DNA of 64,000 bases from Neiella marina. Its GTDB lineage: Bacteria > Pseudomonadota > Gammaproteobacteria > Enterobacterales > Neiellaceae. Shown piece after piece: positions 36,568 to 47,386 of the stretch. Below the pieces are notes generated by a model, which worked only from the letters and a program-made list of their open reading frames with translations, was not told the DNA's origin and ran no database searches. Location of the stretch: contig NZ_NGNS01000023.1 in assembly GCF_002165625.1 (NCBI RefSeq), positions 1 to 64,000 of the forward strand. The letters run 5' to 3'. The position numbers and the translations under genes are program-made. Each line of letters opens with the position of its first letter. Position 1 is the first letter of the stretch.

Positions 36568-37443
36568 TTATTGCTCTCCACTTTTTATTCGAGCTGAACC
36601 CGAAAGCGATGCGGTAATATCAAATACATCCTGACTGCACACATCCATACAGCGTAAACAGCGTGTACAATCCTGAGTCGAAACAATGGGGGAGCTTCCT
36701 TGTTTAGCCTCCCGCAATGGCCCCTTTAAAATATGTGGTTCAGGGCAAACCACGTAACAATCCATACATTGATTGCAGTCTTCTCTTCGGCTGGCGACCA
36801 CCTTGACGGGGCTGACTTTGCCAATCAGACCGTAACAGACACCCATCGGGCACAAATGCGCACACCAGCCCTTCTCAACCACAAACAAGTCAAACAAGAA
36901 CACCGCGGCAATTAACAGCCATCCGGCTCCCATACCAAACAATATGCCTCGATGTAGCAGTGATACCGGATTGATCATCTCCCAGACCAATCCTTGTAAC
37001 ACCGCAGTGGCTATCAAAGCACCGACAAACACGCCCCAGCGAATGGAACTAGGAGGATTAATCTGGCTACGTACCCTGAGTTGACGACGAAGCCAGTGAG
37101 CCGTATCAGTCACCGCATTCATCGGGCAAACCCAAGCACAATAGCTTCTGCCACCGATTAACCAGTAACAAGCGACAACAATGGCCGTCCCCAGCAACAA
37201 GGTCAGCTCTGGCCAATACCCTGATACTAAACTCTGTAACAACATCCAAGGCTCAGTGAGTGGTATGGTTCCAAGCAGTTCACTACTGCTTAAGTTGCCG
37301 CGAATAATCCAAATATCGAACCAAGGCCCGAGTAAAAACAACCCTAAAACGCTGAGCTGAGAAATCCGCCGTAACAACAAAAAGCGATGAGCTCGAAGCC
37401 AACCAAACTTGTCAATGACCTCAACGCCAACTCGTACTTTCAT
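36568..37443 (-). CDS. napH: NapH, quinol dehydrogenase membrane subunit
   Basis: Polytopic membrane protein with about four helices, the CAWVCPMNAVTD and CAHLCPMG motifs on the cytoplasmic side, and two C-terminal 4Fe-4S clusters (CNQCMDCYVVCP and CTRCLRCMDVC). It works with NapG in moving electrons from quinol to the nitrate reductase. It lies two bases from napG. Confidence 0.93.
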   Translation of the reverse strand: MKVRVGVEVIDKFGWLRAHRFLLLRRISQLSVLGLFLLGPWFDIWIIRGNLSSSELLGTIPLTEPWMLLQSLVSGYWPELTLLLGTAIVVACYWLIGGRSYCAWVCPMNAVTDTAHWLRRQLRVRSQINPPSSIRWGVFVGALIATAVLQGLVWEMINPVSLLHRGILFGMGAGWLLIAAVFLFDLFVVEKGWCAHLCPMGVCYGLIGKVSPVKVVASRREDCNQCMDCYVVCPEPHILKGPLREAKQGSSPIVSTQDCTRCLRCMDVCSQDVFDITASLSGSARIKSGEQ

Positions 37444-37445
37444 CG

Positions 37446-38198
37446 TTAGCCGCCTTCAGGACGACGATCTGGCAAATCCAACACATCCTGCTCCAATAGC
37501 GAATGGCCGGCTTTTTCTTTTTCCTTCCATCCCCAACGATAGTGTCGCCCTAATTCACCTTTGGCTAAGTCACGAGACAGCACCTTGATAGCAGACACTT
37601 CAAGCACGCAGGCCTGCTCACACTTGCCACAACCAGTGCAAGCATCAGAGTGAACCGTGGGAATAAACATGGCGTGATGGCCGGTTCTCATATTCCGCTG
37701 CGCCTCAAGAGTGATTGCCTCATCAATCAACGGGCATACCCGATAACACACATCACACCTGAGGCCCTGCCAGTTCAAGCAGGTTTCTTGGTCGATCAAC
37801 ACCGCCAATCCCATACGGGCATCATCGATGCTGTCGAGCTCAGGCGATATCGCACCACTAGGGCAAGCCTGCTGACATGGAATGTCATCACACATTTCGC
37901 AAGGAATTGTTCTTGCCTCAAAGTAAGGCGTTCCCATTGGTGCAGCGTCAAATAGGGTCGCCAATTTGAGGGTGTCATAAGGACACGCCTCAACACACAA
38001 ACCACAACGCACACATGCATCGAGAAACTCTGCCTCATCAACAGCCCCCGGCGGCCTTAATGCCTGCGGTGATGATGCCCCAGAAGGTCTGGCAACCAAT
38101 CCCATAGCAGCAACGGTGACACTGGCAACACAGGCACCTTTGGCTGTGTTATGCAGAAACTGCCGCCGCGACATCGCATGCTTGGATTTTGGAGCCAT
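37446..38198 (-). CDS. napG: NapG, ferredoxin-type subunit
   Basis: Periplasmic iron-sulfur protein exported by the Tat path ([18 protein letters not shown]). Four cysteine clusters of the 4Fe-4S type are visible ([46 protein letters not shown]). It pairs with NapH as an alternative quinol-oxidising branch. Confidence 0.93.
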   Translation of the reverse strand: MAPKSKHAMSRRQFLHNTAKGACVASVTVAAMGLVARPSGASSPQALRPPGAVDEAEFLDACVRCGLCVEACPYDTLKLATLFDAAPMGTPYFEARTIPCEMCDDIPCQQACPSGAISPELDSIDDARMGLAVLIDQETCLNWQGLRCDVCYRVCPLIDEAITLEAQRNMRTGHHAMFIPTVHSDACTGCGKCEQACVLEVSAIKVLSRDLAKGELGRHYRWGWKEKEKAGHSLLEQDVLDLPDRRPEGG

Positions 38199-38217
38199 CG
38201 TCTACTCTCTGGGCCTA

Positions 38218-40740
38218 CTAGGCTTTGCGGATCCGAACCGCGCACTTCTTAAAGTCAGTTTCCTTCGAGAGCGGATCGGTTGCATCCAGCGTCAGCTTAT
38301 TAACGAGCTGTTTGGCATCGAAAAATGGCATAAATACCAACCCCTTCGGCGGCTTATTTCGACCACGGGTTTCGACCCTGGTTTTGACCTCGCCACGACG
38401 AGACTCAACCACGACCTCATCACCCCGGCGAACACCTAATTCTTTGGCATCGGCAGGGTGCAAGAAAATCAGCGCATCTGGGTAAGCTCGATACAGCTCT
38501 GGAACGCGACGCGTCATGGTGCCGGTATGCCAATGTTCCAGCACTCGGCCAGTACTTAGCCACAACGGATATTCATCGTCTGGTGATTCAGCCGCAGGCT
38601 CATAAGGCAGAGCAAAAATAACCGCTTTGCCATCTGGCTTGCCGTAAAACTCCCAATCGGCTCCGGCTTTGACATAAGGGTCATAGCCTTCTTTGTAGCG
38701 CCACAACGTTTCTTTGCCGTCTACCACAGGCCAACGCAAGCCCCGCGCAGCGTGATAAGCATCGAAGTCGGCCAAGTCATGGTGATGGCCACGACCAAAC
38801 ACAGCATATTCTTCAAACAAGCCTTTCTGGCAGTAGAAGCCAAAATCTTCCGACTCGAGGTTCATCTTGCCTTTGCACTCAGCAGTCTCGAACTTGTCGA
38901 CATTGCCGTTCTGATACAGCACTTCAAACAAGGTTTTGCCTTTCAGCTCTGGCGCTTTCGCAATCAAGTCTGCTGGCCAAACTTCTTCCACTTTGAAACG
39001 CTTGGAAAATTCCATCAATTGCCAGAGGTCCGATTTAGCCTCGCCCGGCGGTAATACTTGTTGGTGCCAAAATTGGGTGCGGCGTTCGGCGTTGCCGTAG
39101 GCGCCCTCTTTTTCAACCCACATGGCGGTTGGTAGAATCAAATCCGCAGCCTGTGCGGTCACTGTTGGGTACGGGTCAGAAACAACGATAAAGTTGCGCG
39201 GATCACGATAGCCCGGTAATCGCTCTTCATTAATGTTGGGGCCAGCCTGCATATTGTTATTACACATCACCCAATAAGCATTGAGCTTGCCATCTTTGAG
39301 CATTCGGTCTTGTAACACTGCGTGATACCCGACTTTGCCAGGAATAGTACCCTCTGGAACCTTCCACACGTTTTCAGCAAAATCACGATGCTTTTTGTTC
39401 GCCACAACCATGTCCGCTGGCAGACGATGGGCGAAGGTTCCGACCTCACGAGCAGTACCACAGGCCGAAGGTTGACCTGTGAGCGAGAACGGACCATTGC
39501 CTGGTTCAGAAATTTTGCCGGTGAGCAGGTGAATGTTGTAAACCAAATTGTTAGCCCAAACACCACGGGTGTGCTGGTTGAAGCCCATCGTCCAGTACGA
39601 CACGATTTTCTTGTCCGGATCGGCATAAGCTTCGGCCAAGCGCAGCAGGTTGTCCTTTGGCACACCGGTCAGCTCGGCGGTGTAATCTAAGGTGTAGGTA
39701 CTCACGAACTTGGCAAACTCGTCCATGCTAATGGGCGCAGAACCACCTGAGCCAGCATTTTTAGCTTGCTTTTCCAGCGGGTGAGTTGGTCGCAAACCAT
39801 AACCAATATCGGTATCACCTTTGCGGAAGTTAACGTGCTTAGCAACAAAGTCTTTGTTCACTTTGTCGTTCTGAATAATGTAATTGGCAATGTAGTTGAG
39901 AATGGCCAGATCGGTTTGCGGGGTGAAGATGATCGAGTTGTCGGCTAACTCAAAGCTGCGATGCTCAAAAGTAGACAGCACATGCACTTGCACATCTGGT
40001 GCACTCAACCGACGATCGGTCAATCGCGACCACAGAATGGGATGCATTTCCGCCATGTTAGCGCCCCAGAGCACAAATGCGTCGGCATTTTCCAAATCAT
40101 CATAACAACCCATGGGCTCATCCATACCAAAGGTACGGGCAAAACCGACTACCGCAGAAGCCATGCAATGGCGCGCATTAGGGTCGATGTTGTTGGAGCG
40201 GAAGCCGGCTTTAAACAGTTTAGAAGCGGCATAGCCTTCCCAAACGGTCCACTGGCCAGAACCAAACATGCCCACCGATGAGGTGATATCTGTCACCGCC
40301 TTACCGGCATTGCGTTCATTGTCGGCTTTGATAGCTGTTTTCCATTTTTCAGCCATGATGTCGAATGCTTGATCCCAGCTCACCGGCTGGAAGTCACCCT
40401 GTTTGTCGTACTTACCATTTTTCATCCGCAACAGCGGTTGTGTGAGGCGATCCTCGCCATACATAATTTTTGATAGGAAGTAGCCCTTAATGCAGTTCAA
40501 GCCTTTATTCACAGGCGCATCTGGATCACCTTGAGTAGCCACTACGCGACCGTTTTGCGTACCAACTAACACGCTACAGCCGGTACCGCAAAAACGACAG
40601 GGAGCCTTATCCCAATCAACTTGAGTCTGGCTTCGTTGGGTTGCAACATTGGTTGCCAAAACTGGCGCACTGAGACCTGCCGCAGCAGCAGTGGCTGCAA
40701 CAGCTTGGGTTTTAATGAAGTCACGACGATTTAATTTCAC
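38218..40740 (-). CDS. napA: NapA, catalytic subunit of periplasmic nitrate reductase
   Basis: Reduces nitrate to nitrite in the periplasm with a bis-molybdopterin guanine dinucleotide cofactor. A Tat signal ([19 protein letters not shown]) starts the protein. The 4Fe-4S ligands are [13 protein letters not shown] and NCIKGYF, and the molybdenum-ligand cysteine is in [11 protein letters not shown]. The 840 residues are full length. The start overlaps napD by four bases. Confidence 0.96.
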   Translation of the reverse strand: MKLNRRDFIKTQAVAATAAAAGLSAPVLATNVATQRSQTQVDWDKAPCRFCGTGCSVLVGTQNGRVVATQGDPDAPVNKGLNCIKGYFLSKIMYGEDRLTQPLLRMKNGKYDKQGDFQPVSWDQAFDIMAEKWKTAIKADNERNAGKAVTDITSSVGMFGSGQWTVWEGYAASKLFKAGFRSNNIDPNARHCMASAVVGFARTFGMDEPMGCYDDLENADAFVLWGANMAEMHPILWSRLTDRRLSAPDVQVHVLSTFEHRSFELADNSIIFTPQTDLAILNYIANYIIQNDKVNKDFVAKHVNFRKGDTDIGYGLRPTHPLEKQAKNAGSGGSAPISMDEFAKFVSTYTLDYTAELTGVPKDNLLRLAEAYADPDKKIVSYWTMGFNQHTRGVWANNLVYNIHLLTGKISEPGNGPFSLTGQPSACGTAREVGTFAHRLPADMVVANKKHRDFAENVWKVPEGTIPGKVGYHAVLQDRMLKDGKLNAYWVMCNNNMQAGPNINEERLPGYRDPRNFIVVSDPYPTVTAQAADLILPTAMWVEKEGAYGNAERRTQFWHQQVLPPGEAKSDLWQLMEFSKRFKVEEVWPADLIAKAPELKGKTLFEVLYQNGNVDKFETAECKGKMNLESEDFGFYCQKGLFEEYAVFGRGHHHDLADFDAYHAARGLRWPVVDGKETLWRYKEGYDPYVKAGADWEFYGKPDGKAVIFALPYEPAAESPDDEYPLWLSTGRVLEHWHTGTMTRRVPELYRAYPDALIFLHPADAKELGVRRGDEVVVESRRGEVKTRVETRGRNKPPKGLVFMPFFDAKQLVNKLTLDATDPLSKETDFKKCAVRIRKA

Positions 40741-41036
40741 GACGCCATCTCCTTGTTGCCGGTTTCGGCAGTATCGTTGTGGTGGTAAATCAAGGCAGCA
40801 GACAACACACCTTGAATATTTTGAATTCGAGTGATTTGTTCAGTTAGGTAAAGCGTGGTTGGCGTTTCTTCGATAATCACAATCAAAGCATCTTCACTGC
40901 TTTCTGGCTCGACCGAAGCACCAGCTTGTGCCTCTATTTGTTCGATCACTACAGCGCGTCTTGACGGCTGGCAACGGACGAGCACACCCGCCAGCTTAAC
41001 CAAATCTGGAGTTGAGTTTTGCGGTAGAGAAGTCAT
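40737..41036 (-). CDS. napD: NapD, NapA maturation chaperone
   Basis: A 99-residue cytoplasmic chaperone that binds the NapA Tat signal until the cofactor is loaded. The ferredoxin-like fold opens with [29 protein letters not shown] and continues [36 protein letters not shown], as in the family. It sits directly upstream of napA with overlap. Confidence 0.9.
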   Translation of the reverse strand: MTSLPQNSTPDLVKLAGVLVRCQPSRRAVVIEQIEAQAGASVEPESSEDALIVIIEETPTTLYLTEQITRIQNIQGVLSAALIYHHNDTAETGNKEMAS

Positions 41037-41039
41037 GGT

Positions 41040-41186
41040 CTAAGCGTCCGTGTCGATCGTTTCGACGCCCATCCAATTAAGGAGTAGTAAGCAGCCTATC
41101 GCCACGCCGATAAAGCCGAATATAAAAATAGTAGGCATTGCTGCATAGCCCAGCACATGCCAAATGACAGACTCTAATTGACTCAT
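41040..41186 (-). CDS. 48-residue membrane protein at the head of the nap operon (TIGR02808 type)
   Basis: Short gene encoding MSQLESVIWHVLGYAAMPTI followed by a hydrophobic helix and ending in VETIDTDA. The WHVLGYAAMP motif matches the TIGR02808 family, a tiny single-helix protein I know from vibrios next to periplasmic nitrate reductase genes. It stops three bases before napD. It may take the place of NapE, which is not seen; its job is unknown. The upstream gap to yghU (about 280 bases) must hold the nap promoter, but I could not identify a clear FNR or NarP site. Confidence 0.8.
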   Translation of the reverse strand: MSQLESVIWHVLGYAAMPTIFIFGFIGVAIGCLLLLNWMGVETIDTDA

Positions 41187-41466
41187 AGTAATCTCGTAAT
41201 TCTGGCCAACGTTTCGTCACGCTGACGTTTATAATTTTTAAATACTAGTTGAAAACTAGAGAGTTACATCTAGCTACTACAGTCAACTACAACTCTTTGC
41301 GAGTCCTTTTTGTGTCAGCAGAGTATAGTCGAGAGTTTCTGATACAAATGTGACAATAACGATATTTATCATTTGAAAAGCAACATATTGAGATCTGAAA
41401 TAGATTGGTTACGTATGCGGTCAGTTAATTCGTAACTTCTTACCGGTAATTTTGGAGATACCAAAG

Positions 41467-42309
41467 ATGAGCGAACAGTCAGATTATCTGCCACCTAAAG
41501 TTTGGACGTGGCAACAACCCAGCGGCGGTCAATTTGCCAATATCAATCGCCCAATCGCTGGCTCAACCCATGACAAGGAACTGCCCACTGGCGAGCACCC
41601 CCTGCAACTTTACTCTTTGGCAACCCCAAATGGGGTGAAGGTCACGGTGATGCTCGAAGAGTTGTTAGCACTTGGTATTAACGAGGCCGAATACGATGCT
41701 TGGCTGATTCGAATTCAAGAAGGCGATCAGTTTTCATCAGGCTTTGTCGAAATCAATCCCAACTCAAAAATTCCAGCCCTAGTTGATCACTCGACCACAC
41801 CGCCGACCCGAGTTTTCGAATCTGCTTCAATATTGCTTTATCTGGCAGAAAAACACGGTCAATTGCTGCCCCAAGACCCAGCAAGCAAGACTGAAACGAT
41901 GAATTGGCTGTTCTGGCAAATGGGCTCAGCACCCTATTTAGGCGGCGGCTTCGGTCATTTTTATGCCTATGCACCCGAGAAGTTTGAATACCCAATCAAT
42001 CGCTTCACTATGGAAACCAAGCGACAGTTAGATGTGCTGAATCGCAACTTGGCGACTCGTCGCTACATGGCCGGCGATCAATACACCATTGCCGATATCG
42101 CGATTTGGCCTTGGTATGGAGCATTAGTGCTAGGTCGTTTGTATGACGCCGCTGAATTTCTGTCAGTCGACGAATACCCTCATGTTATTCGCTGGGCAGA
42201 GGAAATTGATCAGCGCCCTGCTGTTATTCGCGGCCGCAAAGTGAACCGCACTTGGGGTGATGAATCAGAACAAGTGGCCGAGCGTCACGACGCCAGCGAT
42301 TTAGATTAA
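41467..42309 (+). CDS. yghU: YghU-type glutathione S-transferase-like disulfide-bond oxidoreductase
   Basis: Glutathione-dependent disulfide reductase. The protein is very close to E. coli YghU along its whole length: KVWTW, FANINRPI, HPLQLYSLATPNGVKVTVMLEELLALG, FVEINPNSKIPAL, RVFESASILLYLAEK, ETMNWLFWQMGSAPYLGGGFGHFY and ERHDASD. I use the ATG at 41467 because GGAG lies nine bases upstream; five further codons are open before it. Confidence 0.94.
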   Translation: MSEQSDYLPPKVWTWQQPSGGQFANINRPIAGSTHDKELPTGEHPLQLYSLATPNGVKVTVMLEELLALGINEAEYDAWLIRIQEGDQFSSGFVEINPNSKIPALVDHSTTPPTRVFESASILLYLAEKHGQLLPQDPASKTETMNWLFWQMGSAPYLGGGFGHFYAYAPEKFEYPINRFTMETKRQLDVLNRNLATRRYMAGDQYTIADIAIWPWYGALVLGRLYDAAEFLSVDEYPHVIRWAEEIDQRPAVIRGRKVNRTWGDESEQVAERHDASDLD

Positions 42310-42318
42310 ATCACCAAA

Positions 42319-42342
42319 AAAGGCGTGCTTACGCACGCCTTT
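42319..42342. terminator. bidirectional terminator
   Basis: Stem AAAGGCGTGC / GCACGCCTTT with loop TTAC between the convergent yghU and MFS genes, with A and T runs on either side. Confidence 0.85.
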
Positions 42343-42362
42343 CTGGTTTTCGAGAACAACTA

Positions 42363-43946
42363 TCAAGCCGTTTGTGGATTGAGTAAACGTTCCACTTCTT
42401 CAATCGATTTATTCTTCGTTTCAGGCAAGTAACGGTAGAGCAGCACAAGGCCAATGAGTCCTGCAACTGCATAACTAGTGAAAATGTCAGCAGCGCCGAA
42501 GTTTGCCAGCTGCCACGGGAAGAACTTCTGCATGAAGTAACTAATCACACTCGAAATCAGGGCAAATCCAGGAATCGCCACACCGCGAATTTGGGTCGGC
42601 ACAATTTCTGAAAATACCACCCACATCAAGGGCCCTATCGAAACGTGAAAGGCAGCAATAAAGCCAACGATGCCAATCAACACCAACATCGCATTAATAC
42701 TAACCGCCGCTTGAATTAGCTCACTTTCGTGGGCTTTGTAACTATCTTGGCCAATCGCTGCTATCAACGCGTTTTTGTAACCCGTATCGGAATCAAACGT
42801 TTGCCCGACTAACGGTTGCAACTGCTCGGCTACATCGCTATCAAGGGTTGTTTCTATTTGCACGACATCATCCGCCGTCAGGGTATAACTAGCTTGTTTA
42901 AATGCGGTCACGCACAACACCAAACAAACAATGGATGCAATCAGGCCAAAGTTGACCAATGGCCGCCTGCCCAGCCTATCGACCAAGACGATAGCCAAAG
43001 CAGTGAAGACAAAACTGACCACACCAATAATCAAGGTTTGGGCAAAGGCAGCATTGGTGCCAATCCCTGTTTGTTCGAACACCATGGGGGCGTAAAACAA
43101 GATCGGATTGACCCCTGTAAGCGGCTGCACCGCAGCGAAAATCACGCCAATCATAATGGCTAAGCGAAAGCGTTTTTCGAACATCACCTGAAACTGCTCA
43201 GTCAATTTCATCGGCTTTTGATGCTCTTGTTGCGAGCTTTCAATGATAGCTGCCAGCTCATCATCGATTTTCTCCGCCGGCATCAACTTCGCCAATGACA
43301 CTTTGGCCTCATCATATCGGCCTTTAGCGACCAACCAGCGAGGACTCAATGGCACCAACAACAGCAACAACGCCCAAATCACGGCGGGGATAATTTCAAC
43401 ACCCAGCATCCAGCGCCAAATATCCTGCAGCAAGTTGTATTCGATAACCCATGCCGTATTGCTTTCAAGCAAACCCACTAACCAATAGTTAGAGAAATAG
43501 GCAGCGGTTAGACCTAACACAATCATTAACTGGTTCATCGACACCAACTTGCCACGCTGGGCTGGAGGCGCAATTTCACCGATATACATTGACGCCAACG
43601 ACAGCGATGTAAATGCCAAGCCGCCGATAAAACGGGCACCAACCAGCATTTCATAACTAGTCGCCCACGCAGAGCCTACTGCAGAGAGGATGTAGAGAAT
43701 GGCGATAAGCAGTAAAGTTTTTTTACGGCCAATCGAGTCGCAAATAGCACCTGTGATCACCAAGGCAATGAGCACGCCCAACGCTGGCGCACTAACCACA
43801 GTTCCAACTTGCAGATCAGTCAGACCAAACTCAAGGGTGATGTACCTCAGCGTTCCACTAATCACGGCTGCATCGAGGCCAAAGACAAAACCACCGATGG
43901 TCACAATCGCTGCATAGCCGAATGCTCTGAGCGTGTACTTATCCAT
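42363..43946 (-). CDS. sugar-porter MFS transporter
   Basis: Twelve-helix proton symporter of the sugar porter family. Signatures include DSIGRKKTL after helix 2, PLSPRWLVAKGR before the central loop, QPLTGVNPILFYAP in helix 7, VDRLGRRPLVNFG, and the C-terminal PETKNKSIEEVERLL. An inserted hydrophilic loop of about 75 residues (near 350-425) lies between later helices, as in some marine sugar transporters. The start is taken at the ATG at 43946; a GTG three codons earlier is possible. Galactose or another hexose is a reasonable but unproved substrate, given the gal genes nearby. Confidence 0.85.
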   Translation of the reverse strand: MDKYTLRAFGYAAIVTIGGFVFGLDAAVISGTLRYITLEFGLTDLQVGTVVSAPALGVLIALVITGAICDSIGRKKTLLLIAILYILSAVGSAWATSYEMLVGARFIGGLAFTSLSLASMYIGEIAPPAQRGKLVSMNQLMIVLGLTAAYFSNYWLVGLLESNTAWVIEYNLLQDIWRWMLGVEIIPAVIWALLLLLVPLSPRWLVAKGRYDEAKVSLAKLMPAEKIDDELAAIIESSQQEHQKPMKLTEQFQVMFEKRFRLAIMIGVIFAAVQPLTGVNPILFYAPMVFEQTGIGTNAAFAQTLIIGVVSFVFTALAIVLVDRLGRRPLVNFGLIASIVCLVLCVTAFKQASYTLTADDVVQIETTLDSDVAEQLQPLVGQTFDSDTGYKNALIAAIGQDSYKAHESELIQAAVSINAMLVLIGIVGFIAAFHVSIGPLMWVVFSEIVPTQIRGVAIPGFALISSVISYFMQKFFPWQLANFGAADIFTSYAVAGLIGLVLLYRYLPETKNKSIEEVERLLNPQTA

Positions 43947-44299
43947 AAACAACACAATTCATTGTTAACAACATACAATCACCCTAACGAATCGCTTCCG
44001 TCAAAGCTAGCAATGAATCTTGACAATGCGCCAAGCCAATGCAAACAAATATCATTAACAATATGAAAACAATGGTAAAAACACATCAATTAGCGGTAAG
44101 ACATGAAAATCGAACTGATTATCAAAACAGTGCGTAAGTTCAAACTTCGTTGATTTTTTCCATTACTTCAGCGCTTGGCTATTGAATCACATTGGAGTGA
44201 GATTCAATACTGAGCTGTCAATTCACGGTGTCATCTCGCCGGTTGTTGGCGACAGGTTTACATTCATTTCGAGACATTTTTTTGATTACAGTTGAACCA

Positions 44300-45052
44300 A
44301 TGAAAAGCCGCCAAATGCAGCTATCACATTTACCCGAAGAAGTGGCTCTGGCGCTCAACATCAATGGTATTAATTATGCCGTGATGCTAGCCAGCCCTTT
44401 CGATATCGACGACTTCGTTGTTGGCTTTTTGTACTCTGAACAACTCATCAGCCACAACCACGATGTCCACGACATCGACATTGTTGCATCAGACGACCAA
44501 TGGCAAATCAACATTCAGCTGGCAAATCGCTGTCTAGCAAAAGTCTCTCAACAAGCGCGCTCGGTGCGCACTTCCGCATCGTGTGGGCTGTGCGGCATTA
44601 GCGCGCTGGAACAAGCATTTCCACCACTACCTCAAATCAGTAGCACATTTAACTACCGCGACGCCAAGCTCGATTGCATTCGCCAAGCGGTATCGAGCCG
44701 ACAAGTGAAATCGGCCCAAACCGGTGCCCTGCACGGCGCATTTTTATTGTTACCGGGTGGTCGTATCGCCGCCGCTCGCGAAGATATTGGCCGCCACAAC
44801 GCACTGGACAAGTTGCTCGGCCACTTGTTGCGACACAACCAACGGCCGGAATCGTTTGCCATTGTCATTACCAGTCGTTGCGGCATTGAGTTAGTGCAAA
44901 AAGCGATTCTCATCAACTGCCCTTGTCTGATCTCACTGGCATCGCCAAGCCAACAAGCCGTTCACCTCGCCCAAGCACATGGCTTGCAACTGATCCACAT
45001 TCCCAAATTCGATGCGCCCATTAGTTATCAAGGAGAGTCGCATGAGTTCTAA
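44300..45052 (+). CDS. fdhD: FdhD, formate dehydrogenase sulfurtransferase
   Basis: Transfers sulfur to the molybdenum cofactor of formate dehydrogenases. The family pattern is present: ASPFDIDDFVVGFLYSEQLI, the catalytic pair in TSASCGLCGISALEQ, GALHGAFLL, REDIGRHNALDKLLG and SRCGIELVQKA. The start is uncertain; the frame is open back to a GTG at 44228, and 44300 gives the more usual N-terminus. It overlaps the molybdoenzyme gene by 11 bases, so the sulfurtransferase is made together with its probable client. The 350 bases before it contain no other gene. Confidence 0.9.
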   Translation: MKSRQMQLSHLPEEVALALNINGINYAVMLASPFDIDDFVVGFLYSEQLISHNHDVHDIDIVASDDQWQINIQLANRCLAKVSQQARSVRTSASCGLCGISALEQAFPPLPQISSTFNYRDAKLDCIRQAVSSRQVKSAQTGALHGAFLLLPGGRIAAAREDIGRHNALDKLLGHLLRHNQRPESFAIVITSRCGIELVQKAILINCPCLISLASPSQQAVHLAQAHGLQLIHIPKFDAPISYQGESHEF

Positions 45053-47321
45053 ATCCCATAAAGCGGGCGGCTTAGCATCGTTGCGCTCAACGCTCAACGA
45101 AGTACTTCGCTCTCAGCGCGCCAAAGACAACTTTAAGAACCTCATGCGAGTCAACAAAGATGGCGGTTTTGACTGCCCTGGTTGCGCTTGGGGCGACAGC
45201 AAAGATGGCGCCTTCCAGTTCTGTGAAAATGGTGCCAAAGCGGTTGCTTGGGAGTCGACGGCTCGCACTGTCGACCGTCGCTTTTTTGCCGAGCACTCAG
45301 TTACTCAGTTGATGAAGCAAACCGATCATTGGTTAGAGTTTCAAGGTCGTTTGACCGAACCGATGCGCTACAACCACCAAACCGACCATTATGAACCAGT
45401 AAGCTGGGCAGACGCCTTTAGCCTGATTGCAACTCATTTGCAGGCGCTGGCATCGGCCGATGAAGCCGAATTTTACACTTCAGGTCGAGCCAGTAATGAA
45501 GCGAGCTTTTTATACCAGCTGTTTGGCCGCGCATTTGGCACCAACAACTTTCCTGATTGCTCCAATATGTGCCATGAAGCCAGTGGTCTGGCACTGACCC
45601 AATCGGTTGGTGTCGGCAAAGGCACAGTAGTGCTGAGTGATTTTGAACAGGCCGATACTATTTTCGTCTACGGCCAAAACCCCGGTACTAATCATCCTAG
45701 AATGATGAATGCGTTAAAAAAAGCAGCCAAACGCGGTTGTACCATTGTCGCCATTAACAACCTAAAAGAAGTGGCGCTCAATCGCTTTGCCAGCCCGCAA
45801 GATCCAGTCGAACTACTGACCCCTGCCGCAACCCAAATATCGAGCCTTTACATCACGCCAAAGCTCGGCGGCGATATGGCATTCGTCCGCGGTATGGTCA
45901 AAGCCCTGCAACAATCTGGAGCGACATTCAATCAACAATTTATCAACCGCCATACCGTCGACTCCGAGGCTTATTTAAATCGTGTTTCACAGACCAGTTG
46001 GCAGGATATCGAGCAGCAATCGGGCGTCAACAAAAGCGAGATTGAACAAGCGGCTCAGTTGTTTGTTCAATCCAAGCAAGCCATCAGTACTTGGGCCATG
46101 GGGCTGACTCAACACAAGCACTCGGTCGACACGATTCGTGAGCTGGTTAATCTGCACCTGCTGTTCGGCCAAATTGGCAGACCCGGCGCTGGCCTGTGTC
46201 CGGTGCGCGGACACAGCAATGTGCAGGGCAATCGGACCATGGGGATCAATGAAAAGCCACCGAAGGCGTTTCTCGACGCCTTGCAGCAACGACTGGACTT
46301 TAAACCACCAACCGCCCATGGCCACAACGTCAACCAAGCCTTGCAGGCTTTGCATCAAGGGCAAGCCAAAGTACTGGTGTGTTTGGGGGGCAATTTAGCA
46401 GCAGCAGCACCAGATACTGAGTTCACTTACCGCGCCATAGCCAACGCCAAATTGAACGTGCAGATCAGCACCAAGCTCAATCGCTCGCACTTGTTGGTTG
46501 GTCAAGATGCACTGATTTTGCCTTGCCTTGGCCGCACTGAAATTGACCAAACTAGTAAAGGCCCACAACAAATAACCGTTGAAGATACCTTTTCTATGGT
46601 TCACGCTTCCGCGGGCGGCAATGAGCCGGTTGGTGCCGATTGCTTATCGGAAACCCGAATCGTTGCAGAAATAGCCGCTGCAACACTGGGCCCAGTGCCA
46701 GTCAACTGGCTTGACTATGCTCAGGATTACAGTTTGATTCGGACACTAATCGGTGACGTGCTGCCGGCGTTTGCCAATTTTAATGACAAGATTAAACAGC
46801 AAGGCGGCTTCCACTTAGCGAACTCAGCGGCCTTGCTGCAATGGAACACCCGCTCAGGCAAAGCTCAGTTTCACGCCGTTGACTTACCTGCGGACATTTT
46901 CCCGCAATCACTTTCGGCTCAGCTGGCAACCAGCGAGCAACCGACACTGACCTTGCAAACCTTACGTTCGCACGATCAATACAACACCACCATTTACGGC
47001 ATGAATGACCGCTATCGGGGTATTGAGAATCAGCGTCAGGTATTGTTCATCAACCAGTCGGATGCCGAACAACAAGGGTTATCAGAAGGAGATTGGGTGC
47101 AAATCACTTCACTATGGCCCGATCAGACTCAACGACAGGTCGACGGTTTCCAAGTCGTGTTCTACGACATCCCCAAAGGAAATGCCGCAGCCTACTACCC
47201 TGAAACCAACCCACTAGTGCCTATCGATAGCTATGGCGACTTGTCCTTTACACCAACATCGAAATCAATTGCAATTCAAATCAGCAAGAGCACCAGCAAA
47301 ATACCGCTGGTAACCTCCTAG
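45042..47321 (+). CDS. FdhF/YdeP-type molybdopterin oxidoreductase
   Basis: Formate-dehydrogenase-like alpha subunit of the YdeP/TIGR01701 group. The opening FDCPGCAWGD, then SNMCHEASGLALTQSVGVGKGTV around the cofactor, GQNPGTNHPRMMNAL, GRPGAGLCPVRGHSNVQGNRTMGI and the C-terminal YNTTIYGMNDRYRGI are typical. The start is the ATG at 45042 with AAGGAG upstream. No iron-sulfur or cytochrome partner is adjacent, which is usual for this soluble group. The physiological substrate is not certain, although the link to fdhD points to formate. Confidence 0.88.
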   Translation: MSSKSHKAGGLASLRSTLNEVLRSQRAKDNFKNLMRVNKDGGFDCPGCAWGDSKDGAFQFCENGAKAVAWESTARTVDRRFFAEHSVTQLMKQTDHWLEFQGRLTEPMRYNHQTDHYEPVSWADAFSLIATHLQALASADEAEFYTSGRASNEASFLYQLFGRAFGTNNFPDCSNMCHEASGLALTQSVGVGKGTVVLSDFEQADTIFVYGQNPGTNHPRMMNALKKAAKRGCTIVAINNLKEVALNRFASPQDPVELLTPAATQISSLYITPKLGGDMAFVRGMVKALQQSGATFNQQFINRHTVDSEAYLNRVSQTSWQDIEQQSGVNKSEIEQAAQLFVQSKQAISTWAMGLTQHKHSVDTIRELVNLHLLFGQIGRPGAGLCPVRGHSNVQGNRTMGINEKPPKAFLDALQQRLDFKPPTAHGHNVNQALQALHQGQAKVLVCLGGNLAAAAPDTEFTYRAIANAKLNVQISTKLNRSHLLVGQDALILPCLGRTEIDQTSKGPQQITVEDTFSMVHASAGGNEPVGADCLSETRIVAEIAAATLGPVPVNWLDYAQDYSLIRTLIGDVLPAFANFNDKIKQQGGFHLANSAALLQWNTRSGKAQFHAVDLPADIFPQSLSAQLATSEQPTLTLQTLRSHDQYNTTIYGMNDRYRGIENQRQVLFINQSDAEQQGLSEGDWVQITSLWPDQTQRQVDGFQVVFYDIPKGNAAAYYPETNPLVPIDSYGDLSFTPTSKSIAIQISKSTSKIPLVTS

Positions 47322-47338
47322 CCGAAGAGGATAAAAAA

Positions 47339-47360
47339 AACCGCTGACAAGTCAGCGGTT
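47339..47360. terminator. bidirectional terminator
   Basis: Stem AACCGCTGAC / GTCAGCGGTT with a two-base loop and long A and T runs, between the convergent molybdoenzyme and sulfatase genes. Confidence 0.9.
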
Positions 47361-47386
47361 TTTTTATGTAAGTGATGAATGAGCTA

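Noticed and set aside
41187-41466. FNR or NarP site in the nap promoter region
   Set aside because: I looked for TTGAT-N4-ATCAA and paired NarP heptamers and saw no convincing match.
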